Made by a program: the position numbers and the translations under genes. 64,000 bases of DNA from Rhodohalobacter sulfatireducens (GTDB taxonomy: Bacteria > Bacteroidota > Rhodothermia > Balneolales > Balneolaceae), in contig NZ_JAKLWS010000021.1 in the NCBI RefSeq assembly GCF_022012475.1, positions 1 to 64,000 on the forward strand, in the 5' to 3' direction. Positions 9,090 through 19,193 of this stretch are shown here, in pieces. The stretch's first letter is position 1. Every line of letters begins with the position of its first letter. The notes under the pieces are model-generated. The model saw only the letters and a program-made list of their open reading frames with translations, was not told the origin of the DNA and did no database searches.

Positions 9090-9692
9090 GTGCTGATATC
9101 GTTTGAAGGTATTGACGGTTGTGGCAAATCAACTCAGATTGACCTCCTGAAAAAATATTTCGCGAATAAGTCGATTAGTTACTTAATTTTTCGTGAGCCC
9201 GGGGGGACTGAAATATCTGAAAGAATCCGTTCACTTCTTTTACATGAGACGGATGAGATGCATCCGGTTACCGAGTTGTTACTTTTCTCAGCTGCCAGAT
9301 CTCAGCTTATCCAGGAAAAAATTCGCCCGCTATTAAAAGAAAATAAAGTAGTAATCTTAGATAGGTTCTTTGATTCAACAACTGCCTACCAGGGATATGG
9401 TCGTAAATCAGCAGATCTCAGTAGCATTCGCACATTGAATGATTTGGCGACTCACCATACTACTCCGGATATCACATTTTATCTCAAAATTTCGCCCGAA
9501 GAAGCTGAAAAAAGGACAGATGGAAACCAGAAAGACCGAATGGAAAATTCTGGTGCTGATTTTTTTAGGGAAGTTAGTAAGGGATACGATCTACTTGCCA
9601 AAAAAGAAAGCCGAATTCATCCTATTGATGCCACTCTGTCCCCTGAGGTTATTCATTCTCAAATCGTGGAGATTATTGAGAACTCTTTTTGA
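9090..9692 (+). CDS. tmk: thymidylate kinase
   Basis: The enzyme phosphorylates dTMP to dTDP. The P-loop FEGIDGCGKST (about 5-15), the FREPGGTEISERIR motif and the DRFFDSTTAYQGYGR segment are all present, and 200 aa is the normal length. Translation starts at GTG 9090. Its last 20 bases overlap the 3' end of the convergent RND transporter gene. Confidence 0.96.
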   Translation: MLISFEGIDGCGKSTQIDLLKKYFANKSISYLIFREPGGTEISERIRSLLLHETDEMHPVTELLLFSAARSQLIQEKIRPLLKENKVVILDRFFDSTTAYQGYGRKSADLSSIRTLNDLATHHTTPDITFYLKISPEEAEKRTDGNQKDRMENSGADFFREVSKGYDLLAKKESRIHPIDATLSPEVIHSQIVEIIENSF

Positions 9693-11970
9693 GATTGATT
9701 TTTGGTTTCAACCAGTAAAAAAGTGCCGGCAAAAGGAATAGGTCTGCAAAGAGTGCAGATAGAATAGTCATACACACCAAAGCTCCCATCAACGTGGTGG
9801 ATGTAAATGCACTTGTGATGAGAGTACCAAAACCTGCTACGAGTATTAAGCTCGTGATAATGATCGCCCGGCCGGTGCGAATGGTTGTGGTGGCAAGAGA
9901 GGGTAGAAATGCTCCACTGCGCATATTTTCAACTCTGAAGCGCGCCAGGTAGTGAATACTATCATCCACCGCAATACCCAGAGCAATCGTAAAGATAACG
10001 GCTGTAGAAGGTTTTATGTCGAGGTTCAGATACCCCATAAGACCGCCCACCATGAGTAGCGGAATAACATTTGGAACAAGCGCAATGATAATCAGACGAA
10101 TATTTTTGAACATAAAGACCATTATTGCTGTGATTACAACAAGTGCAAGAATGATACTCCATGCAAGGGAATAAACAATTTTATCCGTCAAATCTGCATT
10201 CAGGATTGTAGTTCCCGTAATAATCACATTGCTCGCGGGAAATATTTCATTGATATCAGAAGAGATTTCATTTCGAATTTGGTTGATTCTCTGTGAGCCC
10301 GCATCTTCCGTAAAAGCAGTTATACGCAGTTTGCTAAAATCAAAATCAACGTACCTGGAAAGAGCTTCCGAACCATTAATTTCCAGGAGCAATACATACT
10401 GAGCAACAGCACTGTCTGATGTTGGCAACCTCTTATTCTGGCGGTCAGTTGAATCAGGGTTCATCTCTTGATGTATCTGTCCAATAAGCGTATGCAGCCC
10501 GGCAACACGGTGAATTTCGGGATATTCCCGGAGAACGCTGTCCAGCCTGGAGGCTTTATTTATGATTCCTGCTGTAATTGCAGAGTCGGGAGAGCCTGTG
10601 TCAATTACAAATTCAAGAGGAAATTGAGGCGAGATATTTTCGGTAAAAAACCGGCTGTCTCTCATCAATTGTGTGTCTTCACCTATATCATCAAACACAC
10701 GTCCGTTAACATCAAGATTAGTAAGCCCGATACCGAAAAAAACCGTTACAATAATCCCTGCAATAAGAATTTTACCGTAACTCAACCGGGTATAGATCGC
10801 CAATTTTTTTAACAAGCTGTGTACCCGGGGATAGAATCCACTCGACTTTTCATCGACGATTCGTTTCTTTCGAGTTAACTTAATAGCTGCGGGTAGAAAT
10901 GTAATCGTCACCAAATACGCAATCAAAACACCCACAGCTGTATAAATTCCAAACCGTTTCATTGGCACAACCGAACTGCTAATGAGGGAAGCAAATCCAA
11001 TAGCTGTGGTAATACTTGTTAAAAAAGTAGCACTACCCAACGTCTTTAACATCTCAATAATTGACTTCCGTTTATTCAGCCCTGCTTCTCTTGAATCATC
11101 GTACTTTGATATCATATGAACTGAGTCGGCGATTCCCACACATAGAAGAATCGGGGCGATGGTGGTGCTCATCACTTCAAGATAACCTCCTGTAAGCTGC
11201 ATGATGGCTACGGTAAGCAGCAGGGTGGTCCATACAATAACCATCGGGTATATAACACCCCATTTTGTCCTGTACATGTACCAAAGTAAAAGCATAATCA
11301 GTATAGAAGAAATTGCTATGTAGACTACAATCTCATCATTCAGCATATTTACATATTGATTCCTGAAATAGGGAATACCAGAAACGTGAAATGTATATTT
11401 TTGCTGGTAATCCTCTAATATTTCATTCACGCTGCCTATAATTCTCTCTTTCGATTCGTAAGTATTACTTGATTCCTCAATCACCAATACAATGGCGGTA
11501 GCAGTTGCTGAATCGTTGACCAGGTACCCGGAGAGAAGCGGATCTTCAGTCATCTCTTCTTTTAAACTGTTAAGGTCTGTATCATTTAAATTTTTTCCTT
11601 CGAGGTAGGATGAAAACTCAAGGGAGTTTCCGGATGACTGTACTTGTTGTGCATCCCAAAGTGAGAGGACATTTTTTATATTTTCTATCTCTTCAAACCG
11701 GCTCGTTATATTTTGAAGATCAGCGAGAACATCACTTGTGAAAAGTGAATCCGTTTTAAATCCAACGAGCATAGCATTGTCATCCCTGCCAAACTCTTGC
11801 TCAAGGAGTTGATAATCTTCAATCACCGGATCATCCTGCGGGTAGAATCCCTCAAGATCAAAATCGGTGCGAATATTCGATGCTGGATAGATAGCCAATA
11901 AGGCAAGAATTACAATCCCTGTGATGACCGTTTTGGGATAAGCTATTATAAAATTACCGAGTCGCTCCAC
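9673..11970 (-). CDS. MMPL-type RND superfamily transporter
   Basis: This 765-aa inner-membrane protein has the duplicated RND plan. It has one N-terminal helix, a periplasmic domain (about 40-205), a block of five to six helices (about 210-370), a second single helix (about 400), a second periplasmic domain and a final helix block. The motifs GIADSVHMISKYDD and GIAVDDSIHYLARF are the repeated GxxxD-type helices of MMPL exporters. No membrane-fusion protein is adjacent. Upstream on the same strand is a porin-like gene, a pairing also seen for MMPL/DUF1302 loci. Substrate is unknown, perhaps a lipid. Confidence 0.88.
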   Translation of the reverse strand: MERLGNFIIAYPKTVITGIVILALLAIYPASNIRTDFDLEGFYPQDDPVIEDYQLLEQEFGRDDNAMLVGFKTDSLFTSDVLADLQNITSRFEEIENIKNVLSLWDAQQVQSSGNSLEFSSYLEGKNLNDTDLNSLKEEMTEDPLLSGYLVNDSATATAIVLVIEESSNTYESKERIIGSVNEILEDYQQKYTFHVSGIPYFRNQYVNMLNDEIVVYIAISSILIMLLLWYMYRTKWGVIYPMVIVWTTLLLTVAIMQLTGGYLEVMSTTIAPILLCVGIADSVHMISKYDDSREAGLNKRKSIIEMLKTLGSATFLTSITTAIGFASLISSSVVPMKRFGIYTAVGVLIAYLVTITFLPAAIKLTRKKRIVDEKSSGFYPRVHSLLKKLAIYTRLSYGKILIAGIIVTVFFGIGLTNLDVNGRVFDDIGEDTQLMRDSRFFTENISPQFPLEFVIDTGSPDSAITAGIINKASRLDSVLREYPEIHRVAGLHTLIGQIHQEMNPDSTDRQNKRLPTSDSAVAQYVLLLEINGSEALSRYVDFDFSKLRITAFTEDAGSQRINQIRNEISSDINEIFPASNVIITGTTILNADLTDKIVYSLAWSIILALVVITAIMVFMFKNIRLIIIALVPNVIPLLMVGGLMGYLNLDIKPSTAVIFTIALGIAVDDSIHYLARFRVENMRSGAFLPSLATTTIRTGRAIIITSLILVAGFGTLITSAFTSTTLMGALVCMTILSALFADLFLLPALFYWLKPKINLKKSSQ

Positions 11971-12040
11971 TATGCAAAAGTTGTAGGTATGATTTGTTCA
12001 GGAGACGAAACCCAAAGTAGCAGAAATGAATTCCATTTTT

Positions 12041-13429
12041 TTAAAAATAGAGGGCTATCTTTGAAAAGATAAAACTATTCTCCCTGAATTGACTGAATGA
12101 GAGGTGTCCGGCAAGTTCATTGCTTTTTTCTCCGCCAAAGAGATTTGTGCCAAGAGATAGTTGTAGATTATCATTTAACTCATATTGTCCCTGCACTTGA
12201 ATCCAATAATCTTCCGTATTGATGTTATATCTCGACAGTGCCAGGATTTGCAGCTTATTTCTTAAGAATGATCGTGTTGCAAACAATGTAGCGTATTTGT
12301 AGTACTCCTCCTGCATGATATCCTCTTCATAATCAAAGATCGTCTCTACAAAAAACTGGGCATCGATTGTTGTTTGAAATAGTTCTGTTCTGAATCCAGC
12401 CATAGAGTGTATCCATGGTTTTCTAGTTAAAAAATCTTGATTCGGATTGATAAGATTAAAGAGTTCGGTGAAGTCCTGAAAGGTTGATCTTAGATCAAAT
12501 TCATGACTCCCGGAAAACGGAATGTTTGTGAACAGTTTTTCTTCAACAAACAAGGCCTCTCCAAGAAAAAATAGGCGAGGATGAATCTCCAGAGTCGTCG
12601 ATAACCCTGCCATCCAGGAGTTCTGGTAAGATTCTACCAAATTGATTGAAAAGAGATTGGGCAGGCTATTCGTTGCAATCGATACATCGTATGCGGGAGT
12701 TGGATGTGTCCATCGCATTAAAAAGAGATCTAAATCTATAAAATTTGGAGAAAGAAGGTTATACCGCAATGCAACCTGTGCGTCGGTCAGTTTAAAATCT
12801 GAATCCTGATCATTCGTTGTGACAGGAATAGGGGAGAGAGACGATGAAATTTGTTGGGCCGGGAACCACCTGGAATCCGCGCCCGGTAAGAGATCTCTTT
12901 GAAAAAAAGGAGCAAAAACAAGTTGAAGAGAATTTTCTCCAAAGTATCGTATCGCATTAAAGGATGTTAATCCAAAGCGAATGTCTTCTGCAGATATTGT
13001 TAAAAATTCACGCAGATCGACCGGTGTTAGAATATCAGTGATGAATGTACCGTTAGCACGCCCCCAAATGATTTTTTGTTGCCCGATTCGTAAGTCATAA
13101 TCCTGTAAAAACCATTCGATGTAAGCTTCCTTTAACTGAAATTCTATCTCTTGAGATTGATCAAATCTGTGGATGAGGTCCAATTCAGTCTGTAATCCAC
13201 CGAAGTCTGTTGGTTTATCGAACTGTAATCTTAACCGGTTTCTTGTAGCAATAAATTCATAATCCTCGGTTGTTTGAGCAGCAAGGTAGTTTTGTAGAAT
13301 ACCATTAACGTTAACCTGTGATTTTGCTTCTTCCGGATAGCTTAAAAAAGGCCCTGAAAGGATCAGCAAACTAAATGTAAAAAAACGAAATAAAACCTTA
13401 GTGTATCTAATTTGAATCTTTATTTCCAA
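12041..13429 (-). CDS. outer-membrane porin-like protein (DUF1302-like)
   Basis: This 462-aa protein has a hydrophobic N-terminal signal (about 12-37) and alternating beta strands typical of an outer-membrane barrel. The segment LRIGQQKIIWGRANG followed by DILTPVDLREF recalls DUF1302/alginate-porin-like proteins. The last residues (SKIALYF) give the terminal aromatic expected for BAM recognition. It precedes the RND gene by 70 bases on the same strand and may be its outer-membrane partner. The family assignment is moderately sure, the export role inferred. Confidence 0.6.
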   Translation of the reverse strand: MEIKIQIRYTKVLFRFFTFSLLILSGPFLSYPEEAKSQVNVNGILQNYLAAQTTEDYEFIATRNRLRLQFDKPTDFGGLQTELDLIHRFDQSQEIEFQLKEAYIEWFLQDYDLRIGQQKIIWGRANGTFITDILTPVDLREFLTISAEDIRFGLTSFNAIRYFGENSLQLVFAPFFQRDLLPGADSRWFPAQQISSSLSPIPVTTNDQDSDFKLTDAQVALRYNLLSPNFIDLDLFLMRWTHPTPAYDVSIATNSLPNLFSINLVESYQNSWMAGLSTTLEIHPRLFFLGEALFVEEKLFTNIPFSGSHEFDLRSTFQDFTELFNLINPNQDFLTRKPWIHSMAGFRTELFQTTIDAQFFVETIFDYEEDIMQEEYYKYATLFATRSFLRNKLQILALSRYNINTEDYWIQVQGQYELNDNLQLSLGTNLFGGEKSNELAGHLSFSQFRENSFIFSKIALYF

Positions 13430-13542
13430 AATTATTGATGCTTAATCAAAATATGCGTAATTTTATTGCATTGTGGATGTATAGTATCTACAATCATCTA
13501 CATCACTCAACTCTGAATTAAAACCTTTCATTTCCGAAGTAA

Positions 13543-14034
13543 ATGACACTTATGGCGCACGAAAGAATTGAAGTAGACTTACCTTTAGCCAAAGTTTACG
13601 AATTATTATGCAATCCTGTCGATTTCCCAAAATTCCTTGATCGTATCGATTTAGTGGAGAAAGTAAATTCTCAAACTTTCAATTACAAAACCACTATAGG
13701 CGGCGAAGAGTTTCAATGGACAACTAATATTATCGATAATCTGAGAAATACCCGTTTTGCCTGGATTACAATCAACGGTAATCTGAATCAAACCGGTACT
13801 ATTCGGTTCACTCCACTTGATAACGGGGAAAGAACACGGGTTGATTTTTCGCTGGATTACCGAACATTCTTTGGAGAAGCTGAAGAGGATTTGGCTAACT
13901 TCATTGAAGGTCTCCCGGCACAACTTACAAAGGACCTGCAAACGTTTAAAGAGCTTGCAGAGAATGATACCTTTAGTGAGGTTAAAATTGAAGACCCGGA
14001 TTCAGAAAAAACTGAGAGCGAAGTAACTGCTTAA
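13543..14034 (+). CDS. SRPBCC (START-like) family protein
   Basis: This 163-aa protein resembles polyketide cyclase/dehydrase SRPBCC proteins. It opens with ERIEVDLPLAKVYELLCNPVDFPKF, continues through beta strands that form the ligand cavity, and has a long C-terminal helix (LANFIEGLPAQLTKDLQTFK) with an acidic tail. It probably binds a hydrophobic ligand or modulates a partner. The ATG at 13543 and the one at 13552 are both possible. A strong intrinsic terminator follows. Confidence 0.8.
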   Translation: MTLMAHERIEVDLPLAKVYELLCNPVDFPKFLDRIDLVEKVNSQTFNYKTTIGGEEFQWTTNIIDNLRNTRFAWITINGNLNQTGTIRFTPLDNGERTRVDFSLDYRTFFGEAEEDLANFIEGLPAQLTKDLQTFKELAENDTFSEVKIEDPDSEKTESEVTA

Positions 14035-14055
14035 TCGCTCATTAAAATTTATTGG

Positions 14056-14089
14056 ATGCGACCCGGCCAAACCGGGTCGCATTTTTTTT
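14056..14089 (+). terminator. intrinsic terminator
   Basis: ATGCGACCCGG (14056-14066) pairs exactly with CCGGGTCGCAT (14072-14082) around a five-base loop and runs into eight T residues. This is a textbook rho-independent terminator for the SRPBCC gene, separating it from aroE. Confidence 0.93.
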
Positions 14090-14110
14090 GTCTCATAATT
14101 AGGAAATCAA

Positions 14111-14983
14111 ATGGTACTCTCTTTTAGAGACTTTAAAAATTCTGCAATCACAGAAAAGCGAATTTATGCAGTGGTTGGGCACCCAATTAGCCACTCTCTT
14201 TCACCCATCATGCATCAAACCGCTTTGGATTACTACGAAATTGACGCAGAGTATGTAGCTATAGACCTACCTCTAAATCAATTACGAGAATTTATTCCCT
14301 GGTGCAATCACGACAATTTCCTTGGGTGTAATATCACTATACCCCACAAAGAAGCTTTCAATGAAATTGTAGATGAAATTGATCCATTTGCCAGGGATGT
14401 AGGCGTAATCAATACACTGGTAAAAAGAGACTATAAGCTTATTGGCTATAATACTGATGTCTATGGATTCCTGAAGCCATTGGAACCCTACATTGACGAT
14501 ATTGAACACTCAAGAGCTATTATTTTTGGGACGGGTGGTGCAAGTAAAGCTGTTAAAATTGCCTTAGAATCAGAAGACTTTGAAGAATTAATATTTGTTT
14601 CCCGCCGGCCAAATCAAAGAAAAATTGAGAGTGATATCTCAGAAATCAGAGTTCTCGATTACAATCAATGGCAATCTTTTGCAGAGGAGGCTGACCTATT
14701 TATCAATACAACCCCGGTCGGTATGTATCCTAATTCTGAGAAAACATTTCTAAGAGAAGGAGAAGTAGAATTGTTTGAAGGCAAAATCTGCTATGACTTG
14801 ATTTACAATCCATTGGAAACAATTTTTCTGAAGCAAGCATCTGAATTTGGGGCCGTTACGATTAACGGGTTGGATATGCTAATTCATCAGGGAAGTAAAT
14901 CTTTTGAACTTTGGACCGGGCATACATTCCCTGTTGAAAAAATTCGAAATAAGTTGATGAATCATTTACAATCGGATCAATGA
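14111..14983 (+). CDS. aroE: shikimate dehydrogenase
   Basis: AroE reduces 3-dehydroshikimate with NADPH in aromatic amino acid synthesis. The substrate-binding motif VVGHPISHSLSPIMH (about 19-33), GCNITIPHKE (catalytic Lys, about 80) and the NADP-binding GTGGASKAVKIAL (about 140) are all visible, with NTTPVGMYP and the terminal GLDMLIHQG. The length of 290 aa is normal. The stop overlaps the start of pgeF by four bases. Confidence 0.95.
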   Translation: MVLSFRDFKNSAITEKRIYAVVGHPISHSLSPIMHQTALDYYEIDAEYVAIDLPLNQLREFIPWCNHDNFLGCNITIPHKEAFNEIVDEIDPFARDVGVINTLVKRDYKLIGYNTDVYGFLKPLEPYIDDIEHSRAIIFGTGGASKAVKIALESEDFEELIFVSRRPNQRKIESDISEIRVLDYNQWQSFAEEADLFINTTPVGMYPNSEKTFLREGEVELFEGKICYDLIYNPLETIFLKQASEFGAVTINGLDMLIHQGSKSFELWTGHTFPVEKIRNKLMNHLQSDQ

Positions 14984-15717
14984 AACTTATAAGGCCTTCA
15001 ATTTTTTCCGAAATTCCCAATGTTATTGCTGCATTCACAGAATCCAATCGAGAGCTCCAGCCCGATGGCTACTCTGAAAAGGGAATTAATTTTGCTTTAA
15101 ATGGTTCTCCACACAGGCCTTCCATTGAAAAAAATTACAAAGAGCTTTTGGATGAATTAGATTTAAAAACTGACTCGATAGCACTGGCTAAACAGGTTCA
15201 TGGATCAAACATCCAATTGGTAGAAAAATCCGGAATTTACCCTGAAACTGATGGATTAATTACAAAGATAAAAGGATTCTCTTTAGGAATTCAGGTAGCA
15301 GATTGTGCGGCTGTTTTAATAGCGGATGATAAAAACGATGTTGTAGGCGCTTTTCATGCCGGATGGCGGGGGGCGGTTGCCAATATTATTCCAAAAGGGC
15401 TGAAAAAAATGCAATCTGTCGGCGGAGATATTAATAATTTCAAAGCCTACATCAGCCCTTGTATTTCACAATCGATGTTCGAAGTGGGAGAAGAAGTAGC
15501 CATTAAATTCCCGGAAAAGTTTGTAGATCGGCTTACTTATTCAAAACCTCATGTTGATTTAAAGGGATTTCTGAGAGATCAAATGGAAAAAGTTGGGATG
15601 AAAAAATCATTTATAGAAGTCTCATCAGAATGTACCATGCAGGATTTGCGATTTTTTTCATATCGAAGAGAACGTGAAAAAGCGGGAAGAATGTTAGCCT
15701 TGATAAGTTTGAAATAA
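14980..15717 (+). CDS. pgeF: peptidoglycan editing factor / multicopper polyphenol oxidase-like
   Basis: This is a DUF152 (YfiH) protein of 245 aa. The zinc-site residues sit in KQVHGSNI, QVADCAAVLIAD and AFHAGWRGAVANI, in the usual order. YfiH removes wrongly incorporated L-Ser from cell-wall precursors in E. coli, and relatives show oxidase or purine nucleosidase activity, so the exact role here is uncertain. The ATG overlaps the aroE stop. Confidence 0.9.
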   Translation: MKLIRPSIFSEIPNVIAAFTESNRELQPDGYSEKGINFALNGSPHRPSIEKNYKELLDELDLKTDSIALAKQVHGSNIQLVEKSGIYPETDGLITKIKGFSLGIQVADCAAVLIADDKNDVVGAFHAGWRGAVANIIPKGLKKMQSVGGDINNFKAYISPCISQSMFEVGEEVAIKFPEKFVDRLTYSKPHVDLKGFLRDQMEKVGMKKSFIEVSSECTMQDLRFFSYRREREKAGRMLALISLK

Positions 15718-15729
15718 AAAAAGAGTTCA

Positions 15730-16641
15730 TTGCGAGTTAGTTATTCACCGCGATATGTAGCGCCTCTGCCTGAAGGGCATATTTTCCCAATGAGAAAGTT
15801 TTCGGGTTTGCATCAGTACCTTATCCAGAAAGGCATTATTGATGAAAAAGATGTAGTTGAGCCTACGATGGCAGATTTTACAGAGCTCAACCTTGCTCAT
15901 ACAAGCAGATATAGTCACGGCATGTGGAGTGGTGATCTCAGCCGGAAAGAGATTCGAAAACTGGGACTTCCATGGTCTAAAGGATTAGCAATTCGATCCA
16001 GGCTGGCAGTTCGGGGTACAATGAATGCTGCGATTATGGCTTTACAGGATGGAATTGCTGGAAATCTTGCAGGGGGAACACATCATTCCATGCCGGATGG
16101 CGGAGAAGGATTTTGTGTATTCAATGATGTTGCTGTTGCAATAAAAGTTCTTCAACAAACAAAATGGGCCAGCAAAGTTCTTGTAATTGATTGTGATGTT
16201 CACCAGGGGAATGGTACTGCGGAGATATTTAAAAATGATCCTGATGTTTACACATTTTCTATTCACGGTGAAAAAAATTATCCGTTTGTGAAACCACCAT
16301 CCACTTACGATATTGGCTTGCCTGATGCGACGGGTGATAAAGAATATCAGCAGGTACTGACAGACGCCTTGGACAAAATCTTCAATGATTTTACCCCCGA
16401 TTTGGTTTTTTACCTTGCCGGAATCGATCCTCTTGAAACCGATCATTTCGGGCGATTGGCATTGACGCTAAACGGTTTGCGCGAACGAGAACGCATTGTC
16501 ATCGAGACTGTCACTCAAAAAGAGTTGCCACTTGTACTTCTACTGTCAGGAGGATATGCTCCATCAATTACACAAACCGTTGAAGCTCATGCAATTATGT
16601 ATGAACAGGCAGTAGAGATTTCAAAACACTACTTTCACTGA
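15730..16641 (+). CDS. histone deacetylase-family hydrolase
   Basis: This 303-aa protein belongs to the arginase/HDAC superfamily (AcuC/Hda-like). The motifs GGTHHSMPDGGEGFCVFNDV (tandem His), VIDCDVHQGNGT (zinc ligands Asp and His), GIDPLETDHFGRL (second Asp) and LSGGYAP are intact, so it should be an active zinc amidohydrolase. It could deacetylate a protein lysine, a polyamine or another small molecule. It lies between pgeF and dxr on the same strand and starts at TTG. Confidence 0.9.
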   Translation: MRVSYSPRYVAPLPEGHIFPMRKFSGLHQYLIQKGIIDEKDVVEPTMADFTELNLAHTSRYSHGMWSGDLSRKEIRKLGLPWSKGLAIRSRLAVRGTMNAAIMALQDGIAGNLAGGTHHSMPDGGEGFCVFNDVAVAIKVLQQTKWASKVLVIDCDVHQGNGTAEIFKNDPDVYTFSIHGEKNYPFVKPPSTYDIGLPDATGDKEYQQVLTDALDKIFNDFTPDLVFYLAGIDPLETDHFGRLALTLNGLRERERIVIETVTQKELPLVLLLSGGYAPSITQTVEAHAIMYEQAVEISKHYFH

Positions 16642-16675
16642 ACATTTCCTATTTTTACTCATTAACGAAAAATTA

Positions 16676-17839
16676 TTGAATAGTTTGTCTGACAAAAAGA
16701 TAGCCATATTCGGGTCAACCGGTTCCATTGGAACACAGGCTCTTGAAATACTTCAAAACAGGAAAAATCTTTTCGATGTTGATGTTTTAACAGCTAATAA
16801 TAACTATGAAGATCTTGCTGAACAGGTAAATACTTTTCACCCTTCATGTGTAGTTCTCGCCAATCAAGAACATAAAAAGGAGTTTCAAGAACTACTAAAC
16901 TACACACCGGAGTACCTTGCATTTGGGCAATCAGCCCTGGAAGAGGTCGCTGAGAATCATGACTACGATTTATTGTTAAACAGCCTAGTTGGATTTGCAG
17001 GGTTTATGTCAACTTACACAGCTCTAAAGAGGAGAAAAAAAGTAGCGTTGGCAAACAAAGAATCACTCGTTGTGGGTGGGGAGATTATCACAAACTTACC
17101 TGCTTTTAAAGAGGGGTATCTTGTTCCAATCGATTCGGAACATTCCGCTATGATGCAGTGCATCGAGGGAGAGAGTATGGAATCGATACAGAAAATTATT
17201 ATTACGGCAAGCGGAGGTCCATTCCGGGATTATTCTGCTGAACAGATGAAATCGATCACTGTTGAAGATGCACTCAATCATCCCAATTGGGATATGGGAG
17301 CAAAAATAACTGTTGATTCATCTACAATGATGAACAAAGGGCTGGAAATTATTGAAGCTCACTGGCTTTTTAACATACCCGTTGAAAAAATTGAACCCGT
17401 TGTTCACCCACAGAGTATCATTCACTCTATTGTTGAATTTGTTGACGGGTCATCTAAAGCACAATTGGGGCCACCGGATATGAAAGTACCTATTATCTAT
17501 GCACTTACTTACCCGGAAAGGGAACCTTATCCCAACAAAACCTTGGATTATTCTGAAAGAATGGAATTAGAAATCAGGCCTGTTAACTTTGAACTTTTTC
17601 CATGTTTACGATTGGCTATGAATGCGGCAAAGGAGGGAGGGGCTGCCCCGGCTGTTCTGAACGCTGCGAATGAGATTGCCATTGAACGATTTTTAAGCAA
17701 AGAAATTCATTATATTGACATCCCGAAAATAATTGAGTCATCATTGCAAAACATTTCTACAGATAAGGAATTGACCCCGGATACGTTAATGAGTATTGAT
17801 GAAGAAACGCGTAATTATGCAAACACGTTATTAAAATAG
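16676..17839 (+). CDS. dxr: 1-deoxy-D-xylulose 5-phosphate reductoisomerase
   Basis: Dxr makes 2-C-methyl-D-erythritol 4-phosphate in the non-mevalonate isoprenoid pathway. It has the NADPH-binding FGSTGSIGTQAL near the N-terminus, ALANKESLVVGG (about 124), PIDSEHSAMMQC (metal ligands), the flexible loop HPNWDMGAKITVDSSTMMNKGLE and HPQSIIHSIVEF. The length of 387 aa is normal. It starts at TTG and is followed after one base by rseP. Confidence 0.96.
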   Translation: MNSLSDKKIAIFGSTGSIGTQALEILQNRKNLFDVDVLTANNNYEDLAEQVNTFHPSCVVLANQEHKKEFQELLNYTPEYLAFGQSALEEVAENHDYDLLLNSLVGFAGFMSTYTALKRRKKVALANKESLVVGGEIITNLPAFKEGYLVPIDSEHSAMMQCIEGESMESIQKIIITASGGPFRDYSAEQMKSITVEDALNHPNWDMGAKITVDSSTMMNKGLEIIEAHWLFNIPVEKIEPVVHPQSIIHSIVEFVDGSSKAQLGPPDMKVPIIYALTYPEREPYPNKTLDYSERMELEIRPVNFELFPCLRLAMNAAKEGGAAPAVLNAANEIAIERFLSKEIHYIDIPKIIESSLQNISTDKELTPDTLMSIDEETRNYANTLLK

Positions 17840-17840
17840 T

Positions 17841-19190
17841 ATGGATTGGATTGTAAACATATCATCTACAATTCTCATTTTTATTGCTGCAATTTTTATA
17901 CTTGTCACATTCCATGAATTGGGACATTTCCTTGCAGCCAAATTCTTTAAGATGAGAGTCAATAAGTTTTCTATAGGTTTCCCCCCTAAGATATTCGGCT
18001 TCAAGAAAGGCGAAACTGAATATGTTTTAGGTGCTACACCGTTAGGCGGTTACGTACAGATTGCCGGAATGATCGATGAAAGTATGGATGATTCATTCAT
18101 AGATAAAGAAGTAAAACCCGATGAGTTTAGAAGCCGGCCGGTTTGGCAGAGAATAATTGTAATTCTTGCAGGCGTAATTTTTAATATGATTCTCGCAATT
18201 CTGATCTACACGGGCATGACCTGGAATTACGGTGAGACGATGATTCCAACATCCTCAATTGATGGCGTTTATGTAGAGGAAAGTTCACTTGCCCACGACA
18301 TGGGCTTTCGGACAGGCGATCAGCTGGTTGGCATAAATGGGGAAAGAGTTCAGTATTTCAATGATATTTTCAATCCCTCGAAGTTAACAGATCGGGATTT
18401 GAGCTTTATGGTGAATCGCAGCGGAGAGACTATTACCCTCTCGGCACCTCCTGATTTCCTGGATAGAATTAACCGGGAGGGAGGACGATTTATTGATGAA
18501 ACTCATAGCCTTCCAAGCTCAATCTCAGAGATACAAGAGGGGAGTCCTGCAGACAGTGCAGGAATTCAAGCAGGTGATAAAATTGTAGGTGTTAACGGCG
18601 AATCTGTGAACTACTGGGTACAATTGGTAGATCATATACAAAATTCCGAGGGCAGCCTGCAGCTTGATATCAACCGTAACGGAGAAATTATTCAAAAATC
18701 AGTTACACCTGATCCTGAAACCAACACCATTGGTATTCATTCTCCAAATCCTGCTGAGTTTTTTAATTATGAAACCAAGAGGTACAACCTGGCTCAATCT
18801 TTTGCTATCGGTTTTTCGAATACAAATGATACATTCTTTGGAATTATCCAGGGATTGGGTAGAATGTTTTCAGGCGATATATCAGTAAGAGAAAATTTAG
18901 GCGGACCTGTTGCTATCGCGAGCATAACACGCGAGGCTACTGATGCCGCCGGTTGGCGCGGATTTTGGAATATCACAGCTTTTCTAAGCGTGACTCTTGC
19001 CATTATGAATATGTTGCCAATTCCTGCGCTAGACGGAGGACATTTCATGTTCCTTGCATATGAAGGAATTACCCGAAGGGAACCTTCACCAAAAGTTCGA
19101 ATGGGTTTACAGCAACTTGGTTTTATTCTACTTATTGGACTTTTTATCCTGATTACCTTCAATGATATACTTCGTACATTCGGGGGTTAG
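17841..19190 (+). CDS. rseP: RIP metalloprotease RseP (site-2 protease)
   Basis: This is a membrane-embedded zinc protease of 449 aa. The HExxH motif lies in the first helix (VTFHELGHFLAAKFF, about 22-36), with the second metal motif in MNMLPIPALDGGHF near the C-terminus. Two PDZ domains lie between (about 135-205 and 215-290, the latter with EGSPADSAGIQAGDKIVGVN). By homology it cleaves anti-sigma factors or signal peptide remnants. The gene order dxr-rseP is widespread. Confidence 0.95.
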   Translation: MDWIVNISSTILIFIAAIFILVTFHELGHFLAAKFFKMRVNKFSIGFPPKIFGFKKGETEYVLGATPLGGYVQIAGMIDESMDDSFIDKEVKPDEFRSRPVWQRIIVILAGVIFNMILAILIYTGMTWNYGETMIPTSSIDGVYVEESSLAHDMGFRTGDQLVGINGERVQYFNDIFNPSKLTDRDLSFMVNRSGETITLSAPPDFLDRINREGGRFIDETHSLPSSISEIQEGSPADSAGIQAGDKIVGVNGESVNYWVQLVDHIQNSEGSLQLDINRNGEIIQKSVTPDPETNTIGIHSPNPAEFFNYETKRYNLAQSFAIGFSNTNDTFFGIIQGLGRMFSGDISVRENLGGPVAIASITREATDAAGWRGFWNITAFLSVTLAIMNMLPIPALDGGHFMFLAYEGITRREPSPKVRMGLQQLGFILLIGLFILITFNDILRTFGG

Positions 19191-19193
19191 TGA

